Source: Catenibacterium sp900764725 (GTDB lineage: Bacteria > Bacillota_I > Bacilli_A > Erysipelotrichales > Coprobacillaceae). From it: a stretch of DNA of 33,532 bases. Below are positions 1 through 7,348 of the stretch, in pieces. The translations under genes were made by a program, and so were the position numbers. Each line of letters opens with the position of its first letter. Position 1 is the first letter of the stretch. The notes under the pieces were generated by a model, which worked only from the letters and a program-made list of their open reading frames with translations, did no database searches and had not been told where the DNA came from. The stretch lies in NCBI RefSeq assembly GCF_934754625.1, contig NZ_CAKVIU010000020.1, one strand, 5' to 3'.

Positions 1-7
1 CGAAAAT

Positions 8-34
8 AAAAAAAGATACCCACAAGTGAGTATC
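8..34 (-). terminator. rho-independent terminator, minus strand, for a transcript leaving the left edge
   Basis: On the minus strand, GATACTCAC and GTGGGTATC (arms at 26-34 and 15-23) pair over 9 bp with one wobble and a tight TT loop. Seven T residues follow (the A run at 8-14). The + strand has no T run after the hairpin, so the polarity is minus. It sits just downstream of a possible leader peptide and may be an attenuator rather than a gene end. Confidence 0.75.
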
Positions 35-41
35 ACAACTG

Positions 42-84
42 TCAGGTTGTTGTCCTCCTTATGGGTACCATTTTAATTACACCT
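42..84 (-). promoter_or_regulatory. candidate leader peptide and antiterminator upstream of terminator
   Basis: On the minus strand an AGGTG ribosome site (84-80) precedes an ATG at 71 by 8 bases. The reading frame is nine codons, MVPIRRTTT, ending at TGA (44-42), with three Thr codons in a row at its end. A small hairpin (ACAAC/GTTGT, 35-50) overlaps the stop. GGTACCCA (69-62) can pair with TGGGTATC (22-15), the 3' arm of the terminator, so a mutually exclusive fold is available. The regulated gene would lie outside the window. The architecture is seen in the sequence; the regulatory role is inferred. Confidence 0.35.
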
Positions 85-130
85 AGAGGATATCTTTATT
101 TCTAATCAATTTTAAGTACTTTTTTATTTA

Positions 131-210
131 ATGTCCTTGACACGGGGTTCACATTAAAATACAAGGTCTCTTTTTTATCGTGTCCATTTTACAGGGTCCA
201 TTTTATTCCC
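131..210. repeat. short direct and inverted repeats, possible IS21-type end relic
   Basis: The 10-base unit GTCCATTTTA occurs exactly twice (182-191 and 196-205). A diverged copy of the same layout starts with TGTCC at 132. GACACG (139-144) is inverted as CGTGTC (179-184). Repeated transposase-binding units behind a TG-starting end are known for IS21-family termini, so this could be an old insertion end. No transposase is present in the window, and ordinary intergenic repetition cannot be excluded. Confidence 0.2.
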
Positions 211-276
211 CTCTATCTTCTCTATTGTCTTTTCATTGTTTCATAAAAATGTTAGAATGCTAGAGGAGAGATGACT

Positions 277-1011
277 ATGCAGAGATATTTTATTAAAAAT
301 AATTATAGACAAAATGATATCATTATCACTGACGATTCTATGTATAAGCATATTACTAAAGTAATGCGTATGGAAAAGGGCGAACATGTCATTTGTATTG
401 ATGAAGATAAGCATGTTTACTTATGTGAAATCATCGATACAAAGCAAGGTTTATTACAGATTAAAGAAGAACTTCAGGAAGATAATGAATTAGATGTTGA
501 AGTAACACTTGTTTATGGTTTACCAAAGAGTGATAAGTTTGAATTTGTGATTCAAAAAGCAACAGAACTAGGTGTGACACGTATTGTTCCATTACGTGCT
601 GCTAGAAGTATTGTAAAGATGGATGAAGGACGTTTTAATAAGAAGAAGGAACGTTTTGTTCGCATTGCACAGGAAGCAAGTGAACAATGTCATAGACAGA
701 TTGTGCCTGAAATTACAGTTCCTATCCAGTTGTCACAATTAAAGGATTATTTATCTGAAGTCAATGTTGTGGCATATGAAGAAGAAAGTAAGAATGGAGA
801 ACATCATGCTTTTAAAGAAGCATTAAATGCGCTTCATACATCTATTACTATTATTGTAGGACCAGAAGGTGGTTTTGATCTTCAGGAAGTAGAAAAGATG
901 CAGGAATTAGGTGTTGTACCATGTTCTATTGGTAATCGTATTTTAAGAAGTGAAACAGCACCAATATATATGCTAAGTGTTATAGGGTATAGAAGAGAAT
1001 TGGGGGATTAG
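277..1011 (+). CDS. rsmE: 16S rRNA (uracil-1498-N3)-methyltransferase RsmE
   Basis: Methylates N3 of U1498 in the decoding region of 16S rRNA using SAM. The 244-residue protein has the family start (MQRYF), an N-terminal RNA-binding barrel and a C-terminal SPOUT knot with GPEGGF (195-200) and LRSETA (223-228), the SAM-site signatures. The start at 277 is preferred over the ATG at 271 because the AGGAG site (264-268) is 8 bases before 277 but only 2 before 271. It is followed after one base by an unknown gene and then mtaB, matching the rsmE-mtaB linkage of Firmicutes. Length is normal and the function is well supported. Confidence 0.95.
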   Translation: MQRYFIKNNYRQNDIIITDDSMYKHITKVMRMEKGEHVICIDEDKHVYLCEIIDTKQGLLQIKEELQEDNELDVEVTLVYGLPKSDKFEFVIQKATELGVTRIVPLRAARSIVKMDEGRFNKKKERFVRIAQEASEQCHRQIVPEITVPIQLSQLKDYLSEVNVVAYEEESKNGEHHAFKEALNALHTSITIIVGPEGGFDLQEVEKMQELGVVPCSIGNRILRSETAPIYMLSVIGYRRELGD

Positions 1012-1012
1012 T

Positions 1013-1786
1013 ATGAACTTTATTGCAGTCATTAATAAGTACAGCAGGGATATCAAGTACAATAAAACAGACTTATATCATTATTGTGAAGAACATAAAA
1101 AAGAACTAGAAGCAATGAATATTCGTTTTAAAATAAAATCAGAAATTGAATTATTCAATATGGAAATCCTTTTACGTGCATTAGATGTAAGAGATGCAAT
1201 TGAAGGTGCTTATGATCTATTTGCAGCAGGTCATTATGATATGTTTGAATATATCACCTATGAAGAAAAACGTAAGATGTTCAATAATGATTTAAAGAAT
1301 GTATTAGAAACACTCCCTCATTTTTATGATGAAGAAAGTTCAAGAAATATTTATATTCCAGTTTATTCTCCTGATATTAATAACTGGTATATTAATGATT
1401 ATCAGATACTCTTATTAAAACAGCATGCTGAATATGTAAAGAGTCAACCAATCACATTAGATACTGCTTTTAGATATTATGGACCAATTGTTTTTGATAC
1501 ACCCTTTTCTAGCTTAGAAAAGGTGTATGAGAATGAATCCCATATTGCCTATTATTATGAAGAACTAGGTACTATCTATTTATTTGTGAAAGAAGATTTT
1601 TCACTGATCTGCCGAATGGTCATTGGTGATGATAATCGTCATTCAAAAAAAGTATCTATTGAAGATGCAGAAGAATTAGTTGAATATTTTGAACATGGTG
1701 AGTATACACAGTTCATAGAATACATGCATGATCATCAATTGATTAGTGATCATACATATAAGAAATTAAATAAGAAAGTGAAGTGA
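1013..1786 (+). CDS. hypothetical protein between rsmE and mtaB
   Basis: I do not recognise this 257-residue protein. It is soluble, rich in Tyr, Glu and Lys, with no signal peptide, membrane segment, Cys motif or nucleotide-binding loop that I can see. The N-terminal half looks alpha-helical (charged, regularly spaced Leu/Tyr); the middle (about 110-150) is richer in aromatic and Pro residues. The ATG follows the rsmE stop by one base, with GGGGGA just upstream, and its stop is 4 bases before mtaB, so it is co-translated with two RNA-modification genes. That position hints at an RNA- or translation-related role, but this is guilt by association only. Confidence 0.8.
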   Translation: MNFIAVINKYSRDIKYNKTDLYHYCEEHKKELEAMNIRFKIKSEIELFNMEILLRALDVRDAIEGAYDLFAAGHYDMFEYITYEEKRKMFNNDLKNVLETLPHFYDEESSRNIYIPVYSPDINNWYINDYQILLLKQHAEYVKSQPITLDTAFRYYGPIVFDTPFSSLEKVYENESHIAYYYEELGTIYLFVKEDFSLICRMVIGDDNRHSKKVSIEDAEELVEYFEHGEYTQFIEYMHDHQLISDHTYKKLNKKVK

Positions 1787-1790
1787 GATA

Positions 1791-3098
1791 ATGGCAACAG
1801 TTGCTTTTCATACATTAGGCTGTAAAGTAAACAGCTACGAATCAGAAGCGATGTTAGAAATATTCAAGAAGAGAGGATATGACAATATCGACTTTGAATC
1901 TCCTGCAGATGTATATGTTATTAATACATGTACTGTCACAAATACAGGAGATTCTAAATCAAGACAGATGATCCGTAAGGCTCATCGTACTAATCCTGAT
2001 GCAGTTATCTGTGTTGTAGGATGTTATTCCCAGGTAGCAAGTGAAGAAATTACAGGAATAGAAGGTGTTTCTATCGTACTAGGAACACAACATCGTGCAT
2101 CTATTGTAGACTTTGTAGAAGAATATAAGACGACACATAAACAGATTGTGAAAATTGAAAATGTCATGAAGGTGTCTCGTTTTGAAGACTTAAGTATTCA
2201 TGCATTTGAAAATAAGACAAGAGCTTTTTTGAAAATCCAGGATGGATGTAATAACTTCTGCACATATTGTATAATCCCTTATGCACGTGGTGGGGTACGT
2301 TCTCGTCCTAAGGAAGATGTCTTAAGACAGGCTCAGGAACTTGTAGATAGAGGATTTGTAGAAATCGTATTAACAGGTATTCATACAGCAGGTTATGGTG
2401 TAGATTTAGACAATTATTCTTTCTATGATTTATTAGTAGATTTAACAACTAAAATCAATGGTTTAAAGAGATTACGTATTTCTTCTATTGAAATGAGTCA
2501 GGTCAGTGATGAAATCATTGAACTCATTGGTAGAAGTCCTATTATTGTAGATCATTTACATATTCCTATTCAGTCTGGTACAGATCCTATTCTAAGAAGA
2601 ATGGCAAGACATTACAATACAGCTGAATTTGAAAAGAAATACTTTGAACTTAAGGAAGCATTACCAGGTATTTCTATTACGACAGATGTTATTGTAGGAT
2701 TCCCAGGAGAAACAGAAGAAAACTTCATTGATACATATAACTGGATCAAGAAGCTTCATTTTAATCAGTTACATGTTTTCCCTTATTCTAGAAGAAAAGG
2801 AACTCCAGCAGACAGAATGCCTAATCAGGTGCCGGGAGATGTTAAGAAAGACCGTGTTAGAAGACTATTAAAGCTTTCTGATGAATTAAAAACTGAATTC
2901 GCATTATCTGAAATGAATCAGGAACTAGAAGTATTAATCGAAGAAGAAAAAGATGGCTACAAAGTTGGTCATGCATCTAATTACTTAAAGGTTCTTGTAG
3001 CAGATACTTCTTTAAAAGAAGGACATATTTATAAAGTTAAGGTAACAGATCATCGAGGTTATGATTTAATCGGGGTGGTTTCTAGTGAAGAAGCTTAA
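1791..3098 (+). CDS. mtaB: tRNA t6A37 methylthiotransferase MtaB
   Basis: Radical-SAM enzyme that adds a methylthio group to N6-threonylcarbamoyladenosine at tRNA position 37 (ms2t6A). The N-terminal MTTase domain carries auxiliary-cluster cysteines C11 (TLGCKVN), C47 (NTCTV) and C78 (VVGCYS). The radical-SAM CxxxCxxC is C153, C157, C160, and a TRAM-like domain occupies roughly 370-432. The TLGCKVNSYE start separates MtaB from MiaB/RimO, which typically have GCQMN or GCPKN there. The 435-residue length is normal. It overlaps the next gene by 14 bases, suggesting coupled translation. Confidence 0.93.
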   Translation: MATVAFHTLGCKVNSYESEAMLEIFKKRGYDNIDFESPADVYVINTCTVTNTGDSKSRQMIRKAHRTNPDAVICVVGCYSQVASEEITGIEGVSIVLGTQHRASIVDFVEEYKTTHKQIVKIENVMKVSRFEDLSIHAFENKTRAFLKIQDGCNNFCTYCIIPYARGGVRSRPKEDVLRQAQELVDRGFVEIVLTGIHTAGYGVDLDNYSFYDLLVDLTTKINGLKRLRISSIEMSQVSDEIIELIGRSPIIVDHLHIPIQSGTDPILRRMARHYNTAEFEKKYFELKEALPGISITTDVIVGFPGETEENFIDTYNWIKKLHFNQLHVFPYSRRKGTPADRMPNQVPGDVKKDRVRRLLKLSDELKTEFALSEMNQELEVLIEEEKDGYKVGHASNYLKVLVADTSLKEGHIYKVKVTDHRGYDLIGVVSSEEA

Positions 3099-4563
3099 TG
3101 AGCTTTTTAAAGTTGAAAGTGATATAAAGATTGAATCTATTCATAGTGATTCTCGTTATGTAAGAAAGGATTCTATCTTCTTTTGTATTGAAGGTCTTGT
3201 GACAGATGGTCATAAATATGTCGATGATGCCATCTTCCAAGGTGCTAAATGTATTGTACATTCTAAGCCATTACGTCGTTATTATCAGGGTATTATTTAT
3301 ATTCAGGTATCAGATGTCTTAGATGAACTCAATCGTGTGGCAGATCTCTTCTATGATCATCCTTCTTATAAGATGACAGGAATAGGTGTCACAGGAACAA
3401 GTGGTAAAACAGTCGTAGCCCGCGTTGTCGCAAGATTACTTGGACGTTATTTAAAGATGGGCTATGTAGGTAATAATGGGATAGAATATGGACCTACAAT
3501 GATGCAGATGACTGGTACTACACCAGATCCTATCTGTTTACATCGTAATTTCTATAACATGGTTAAAGAGAATGTAAAGGGGTTTACTCTAGAAGTCTCT
3601 TCTCATGGACTCGCCTTAAAGCGTGTTGATTCAGTAAACTTCAGTATTGCAGTATTTACAAATGCTTATGAAGAACATATGGACTTCCATGGAACTGTAG
3701 ATAACCTTATGACATCCTATGTAAAACTCTTTAGATTACTTAAAGAAGGTGGTTATGCCATCCTCAATGCGGATGAAGTACGCTTCAATCATTATCTAAC
3801 AACTAATTATAAGGATATTGCAGATCATGCGAAAATATTAACCTATGGTATTCACCATAAAGCAGATATTATGGCGAGAGAGATTGAATATTATATCGAT
3901 CATTCAGCATTTAATATCTATATTAAAAATCACTACTATCATGTAGAAGTTCCGATTATTGCACCATTTAATATATCTAACACTCTTGCAATATTGACAA
4001 CTCTTTATGCCTTGGAAATGACACCGGATGAAATCGTCAATGCAATTAAATATATCCAGCCAGTAGAAGGTAGAATGGAGGTTGTACCTGTTAAACAGCC
4101 TTTCCATATTATTGTAGATTATTGTCAGCATGTACATAACTTTGAAGAAGTATTTAAGTTTGTACATAGTGTTAAAGGAAATGGTCATCTGATTGCAGTA
4201 TTTGGTGCACCAGGACGTAAAGACATCCATAAAAGAGGTAAGATTGGTGCTTTAGCTAATAAATATTGTGATTATGTTATATTGACAGAACAGGATGAAA
4301 GAGACGATGATATTGAAGGAATCTGTTCACAGATTCAAGAACAGATTGTAGATCCTATCTCAGTCATTATTACTGATCGTCGTTATGCTATTCAGCAGGC
4401 AATTGATGCAGCTTGCGCTGGTGATGTTATTTTGATTTTAGGAAAAGGTCATGAACAATTTATGACATCACTCGTAGGTAATACACCTTATCCTGGAGAC
4501 AAATTCATTGCCCAGGAATATGCAAAAAAACTCTATAACGAACAATCAGAAGATAGTATGTAA
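3085..4563 (+). CDS. murE: MurE-like UDP-N-acetylmuramyl-tripeptide synthetase, divergent specificity motif
   Basis: ATP-dependent Mur ligase, expected to add the third stem-peptide residue to UDP-MurNAc-L-Ala-D-Glu in the cytoplasm. Visible: the MurE N-terminal DSR motif (22-24), P-loop GTSGKT (104-109), TTPDP (145-149), LEVSSHG (169-175), EEHMDFHG (196-203) with a Lys at 214 where the carbamylated lysine lies, and GKGHE (453-457). Odd: the DNPR/DNPA amino-acid-recognition motif reads QDER (403-406), and the usual YAHTP reads YCQHV (346-350). It may add a non-DAP residue, or be a paralogue with another job. The start is GTG at 3085, inside mtaB, 6 bases after GGGGTGG. The murE symbol reflects family, not proven function. 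Confidence 0.8.
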   Translation: MKKLNELFKVESDIKIESIHSDSRYVRKDSIFFCIEGLVTDGHKYVDDAIFQGAKCIVHSKPLRRYYQGIIYIQVSDVLDELNRVADLFYDHPSYKMTGIGVTGTSGKTVVARVVARLLGRYLKMGYVGNNGIEYGPTMMQMTGTTPDPICLHRNFYNMVKENVKGFTLEVSSHGLALKRVDSVNFSIAVFTNAYEEHMDFHGTVDNLMTSYVKLFRLLKEGGYAILNADEVRFNHYLTTNYKDIADHAKILTYGIHHKADIMAREIEYYIDHSAFNIYIKNHYYHVEVPIIAPFNISNTLAILTTLYALEMTPDEIVNAIKYIQPVEGRMEVVPVKQPFHIIVDYCQHVHNFEEVFKFVHSVKGNGHLIAVFGAPGRKDIHKRGKIGALANKYCDYVILTEQDERDDDIEGICSQIQEQIVDPISVIITDRRYAIQQAIDAACAGDVILILGKGHEQFMTSLVGNTPYPGDKFIAQEYAKKLYNEQSEDSM

Positions 4564-4591
4564 AACTTGATAAATAAAAGTTAAAAAAGGC

Positions 4592-4620
4592 TTGCATTAT
4601 TAAAAATCATTGTGTATAAT
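4592..4620 (+). promoter_or_regulatory. sigma-A-type promoter of rpsU
   Basis: TTGCAT (4592-4597) and TATAAT (4615-4620) are separated by exactly 17 bases, placing the transcript start near 4627, about 30 bases before the rpsU ATG. This gives the ribosomal gene an independent promoter after the murE-like gene. Confidence 0.8.
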
Positions 4621-4656
4621 CATATTCGAATTTAGCGGTAAAGGGGGGAAAGTTCA

Positions 4657-4842
4657 ATGGCAAAGACAGTAGTAAGAGAAAATGAATCTTTAGATGATGC
4701 TTTACGTCGTTTTAAGAGACAAGTTTCTAGAACAGGAACCCTTGCTGAAGCTCGTAAAAGAGAATTCTATGTTAAACCTGGTTTAAAGAGAAAAATGAAA
4801 TCAGAAGCAGCTAGAAAGAACCAGAAGAAACGTCGTAGATAA
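4657..4842 (+). CDS. rpsU: 30S ribosomal protein S21
   Basis: Small basic 61-residue protein of the 30S subunit that binds near the anti-Shine-Dalgarno end of 16S rRNA. It has the family signature VRENESLDDALRRFKR near the N-terminus and the Arg/Lys-rich tail ending RRR. A G-rich ribosome site (AAGGGGGG, 4641-4648) lies upstream. It is a monocistronic unit bracketed by its own promoter and a strong terminator. The usual Firmicutes neighbour yqeY does not follow it; phoH does. Confidence 0.97.
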   Translation: MAKTVVRENESLDDALRRFKRQVSRTGTLAEARKREFYVKPGLKRKMKSEAARKNQKKRRR

Positions 4843-4853
4843 GATTTATTTTT

Positions 4854-4881
4854 AGAAGAGTCATCTGACTCTTCTTTTTTT
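4854..4881 (+). terminator. rho-independent terminator of rpsU
   Basis: AGAAGAGTCA (4854-4863) and TGACTCTTCT (4866-4875) form a perfect inverted repeat followed by a T run to 4881. Any phoH transcription would have to read through it or use a weak promoter in the short gap. Confidence 0.9.
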
Positions 4882-4899
4882 CAATGAAAGGATGATTTT

Positions 4900-5841
4900 A
4901 TGGAAAAAGTGATTCAATTAAGTGGTTATAGCTTGGATGCCATTCAATTGTTATGTGGTCCACGTGATGAAAATATCGCTTTATTGGAAGATGAATTTGA
5001 AAATACAATCAATGTCCGTGGTACAGACATATATCTAGAACATGAAGATCCTATACTAGAAAAGGTCATTCATGTACTCGCCAAGCTCACTAAGAAGGAT
5101 GTCCGTATCTCTAAAAGAGATGTTGTATATGCTATTAAGTTAGGACGTAATGGTAAGCTAGATGAGATGGATTCTCTATTTGATATCCATATTGCTCGTA
5201 CAAGTCATGGTAAAATCATCTATCCTAAAACAATGGGACAATTAGAATACTATCATTCTTTAAAGGATCATGATGTAGTATTCGCAATTGGACCAGCAGG
5301 AACAGGTAAAACATATTTATCTGTTGTATTTGCTGTACAGGCATTAAAGAATCATGAAGTACAGAAGATTATTTTAACTCGTCCAGCTGTAGAAGCAGGA
5401 GAAAACCTTGGATTCCTTCCTGGAGACTTAAAAGAGAAGATTGATCCTTACTTAAGACCTCTTTATGATGCGCTCTATGATATGTTAGGTGCAGAAAATA
5501 CTGAGAAATTAATTGAAAAGGGTATTATTGAAATAGCACCACTTGCTTATATGCGTGGTCGTACACTAGAAGATGCTTATGTTATTCTAGATGAAGCACA
5601 AAATACAACAGACAATCAGATGAAGATGTTCTTAACACGTCTAGGTTTTAATTCTAAGATGTGTATTACAGGGGATATTACTCAGATTGACTTACCTAAA
5701 CAGACAACTAATGGGCTCAAGCATGCTATGAAGATTTTAGATGGTGTTAAAGGTATTTCCTTTGTTTACTTAACAGCACTTGATGTTGTACGTCATCCGG
5801 TTGTTGCAAGAATCATTGAAAAATATGACATGAACAAATAA
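4900..5841 (+). CDS. phoH: PhoH-family ATPase
   Basis: Cytoplasmic P-loop ATPase of the PhoH family, linked in bacteria to RNA metabolism and often to the ybeY rRNA-maturation gene. The 313 residues include a KH-like N-terminal region (about 1-100), Walker A GPAGTGKT (131-138), and Walker B with DEAQN (231-235). AAAGGATG precedes the ATG. ybeY, commonly the next gene, is absent: the downstream neighbour is the converging mutY. The exact biochemical role of the family is unsettled; the family assignment is secure. Confidence 0.93.
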   Translation: MEKVIQLSGYSLDAIQLLCGPRDENIALLEDEFENTINVRGTDIYLEHEDPILEKVIHVLAKLTKKDVRISKRDVVYAIKLGRNGKLDEMDSLFDIHIARTSHGKIIYPKTMGQLEYYHSLKDHDVVFAIGPAGTGKTYLSVVFAVQALKNHEVQKIILTRPAVEAGENLGFLPGDLKEKIDPYLRPLYDALYDMLGAENTEKLIEKGIIEIAPLAYMRGRTLEDAYVILDEAQNTTDNQMKMFLTRLGFNSKMCITGDITQIDLPKQTTNGLKHAMKILDGVKGISFVYLTALDVVRHPVVARIIEKYDMNK

Positions 5842-5843
5842 GA

Positions 5844-5861
5844 CTGATTATTTCTAATCAG
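5844..5861. terminator. weak hairpin between phoH and mutY
   Basis: CTGATTA (5844-5850) and TAATCAG (5855-5861) form a 7-bp stem with a TTTC loop just after the phoH stop; the arm includes the mutY stop codon. There is no clean T run on either side, so its activity as a shared terminator is uncertain. Confidence 0.35.
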
Positions 5862-6859
5862 CCTTGATAATACTTTAATATTTTCTTATGAGCAGTAGGA
5901 ATAGTTAATTCCTCCTGCTTATTTTTTGTATAGAAGTCAATAGAACGTTTATGTGCCTTGAATATATAAACATGCATATACCATGTACGATGTGTAAATA
6001 CATGCTTAAAATCCTTTAAATGCGATAATACTTCTAATTCTATATCATACTCATCCTTAAATGCTTCGATGAAGGAATAAGGACTCTCTACTTCATATTG
6101 AGGTAGTAAATACATATTTTCTAGTAAACCATTTTTATTTTTAATAAGCATCACTTCTTCATCATATACGATAATACCAGTAATATAAGATAAGCTTTTC
6201 TTATTTACTTTTTTTATATTTATAGGTAATACTTCCTGTTTATTTGTTGAATAGGCAATGCATTCATCTTGTAATGGACATATATCACAATGAGGATGAA
6301 CAGGTAAACATACCGCATTCGCAAAATCCATAATCCCTTGATTGATTTTAGCTGAATCATATCCTATAACTAGCTCATTACCTATATCAGTAATTTTCTT
6401 CACAGTCTTATTTAACGCAATATTCTCTTCTATTGCATATAATCTACTTAATACTCTTAAGGCATTCCCATCTACCGCAATATAAGGCTGATGATACGCA
6501 AAACTCATAATAGAACTTGCAGTATAGGGTCCTACACCAATAAGTGCGAGAATGTCATTATATTCCTTAGGGAATATATCTTTCATCATCTTTGCGCTCT
6601 TATGAAGATGTAAAGCACGACGATAATACCCTAAACCTTCCCAATACTTATACACTTCTTCAATTGTTGCATTCGCAAGTGTTTTGATATCTGGAAATCT
6701 TTTAATAAAACGATTATAATAGGGAATCACTGCAGTGACAGTTGTCTGCTGCAACATAATTTCACTCACCCAGATCTTATAAGGGTCTTTAATATCTCTA
6801 AAAGGGAGATCACGTTTATTGACTTCATACCACTTTATTAACTTTTCTTGTATACTCAT
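5858..6859 (-). CDS. mutY: A/G-specific adenine DNA glycosylase MutY
   Basis: Base-excision repair enzyme that removes adenine mispaired with 8-oxoguanine. In the 333-residue form: catalytic Glu33 (SEIMLQQT), HhH loop GVGPYTA (108-114), catalytic Asp130 (VDGNALRV), 4Fe-4S cysteines C184, C191, C194, C200 with the C-x6-C-x2-C-x5-C spacing, and a NUDIX-like C-terminal domain (about 220-333) for 8-oxoG recognition. The first possible ATG (6871) would add four residues. The ATG at 6859 is preferred because GGTGAT lies at proper spacing before it and the protein then begins MSIQEK. It is the only minus-strand gene in this part and is divergent from darA. Confidence 0.93.
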   Translation of the reverse strand: MSIQEKLIKWYEVNKRDLPFRDIKDPYKIWVSEIMLQQTTVTAVIPYYNRFIKRFPDIKTLANATIEEVYKYWEGLGYYRRALHLHKSAKMMKDIFPKEYNDILALIGVGPYTASSIMSFAYHQPYIAVDGNALRVLSRLYAIEENIALNKTVKKITDIGNELVIGYDSAKINQGIMDFANAVCLPVHPHCDICPLQDECIAYSTNKQEVLPINIKKVNKKSLSYITGIIVYDEEVMLIKNKNGLLENMYLLPQYEVESPYSFIEAFKDEYDIELEVLSHLKDFKHVFTHRTWYMHVYIFKAHKRSIDFYTKNKQEELTIPTAHKKILKYYQG

Positions 6860-6957
6860 ATAAATCACCATCAGCCATTATATAATATGTGTGTATTTTT
6901 GTCTTTGAATATGCTAGAATATATGTACAAACTAATTCGTATTAGGAGGTCAATAGT

Positions 6958-7284
6958 ATGAAACTGATAATTGCGATTGTGAATAATGATGACAGTTCAA
7001 CTGTCCAGAGCGCTTTAACTGAAGGTGGATTCTTTGTCACAAAGTTAGCTACTTCAGGAGGTTTCTTAAAGAAAGGTAATACTACATTCTTTGTAGGAAC
7101 AAATGATGATAAGGTAGATAGCGCTATTGAAATCATTAAAGCCAATGCAAAGAAACGTGTAGAAAAGGAACCTACAGTTCCACCTACAGAAATGGGTGAA
7201 TTCTTTACACCAATCATGGTAGATGTACTTGTTGGTGGGGCAACAGTATTTGTAGTTGATGTTGATCGTTTTGAGAAAATCTAA
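6958..7284 (+). CDS. darA: cyclic di-AMP receptor DarA (PstA, YaaQ family)
   Basis: Small PII-like trimeric protein that binds the second messenger c-di-AMP. The 108 residues follow the family pattern: MKLIIAIV start, the Asp-rich N-D-D stretch at 9-12, the GGF motifs (23-25 and 34-36), and the C-terminal GGATVFVVDVDRF strand. A strong AGGAGGT site (6944-6950) lies 7 bases before the ATG. It appears as a single-gene unit between divergent mutY and a strong terminator. In Bacillus and Staphylococcus it sits near tmk/holB; that context is absent here. The downstream target of the receptor is not known from the sequence. Confidence 0.92.
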   Translation: MKLIIAIVNNDDSSTVQSALTEGGFFVTKLATSGGFLKKGNTTFFVGTNDDKVDSAIEIIKANAKKRVEKEPTVPPTEMGEFFTPIMVDVLVGGATVFVVDVDRFEKI

Positions 7285-7295
7285 TAATTGAGAAA

Positions 7296-7322
7296 AAAAG
7301 GATGGTCAAACCATCCTTTTTA
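7296..7322 (+). terminator. rho-independent terminator after darA
   Basis: AAAAGGATGGT (7296-7306) pairs with ACCATCCTTTT (7310-7320) over 11 bp with a CAA loop, flanked by A and T runs. It could work in both directions. Confidence 0.88.
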
Positions 7323-7348
7323 CTTTAATATATCAACAGGTGATATAA

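Noticed and set aside
3904..4230. 108-residue minus-strand frame inside the murE-like gene
   Set aside because: Lies wholly within conserved Mur ligase coding sequence and lacks any ribosome site.
6942..7217. 91-residue minus-strand frame opposite darA
   Set aside because: It is the complement of a confident family member (DarA), has no ribosome site and gives no recognisable protein.
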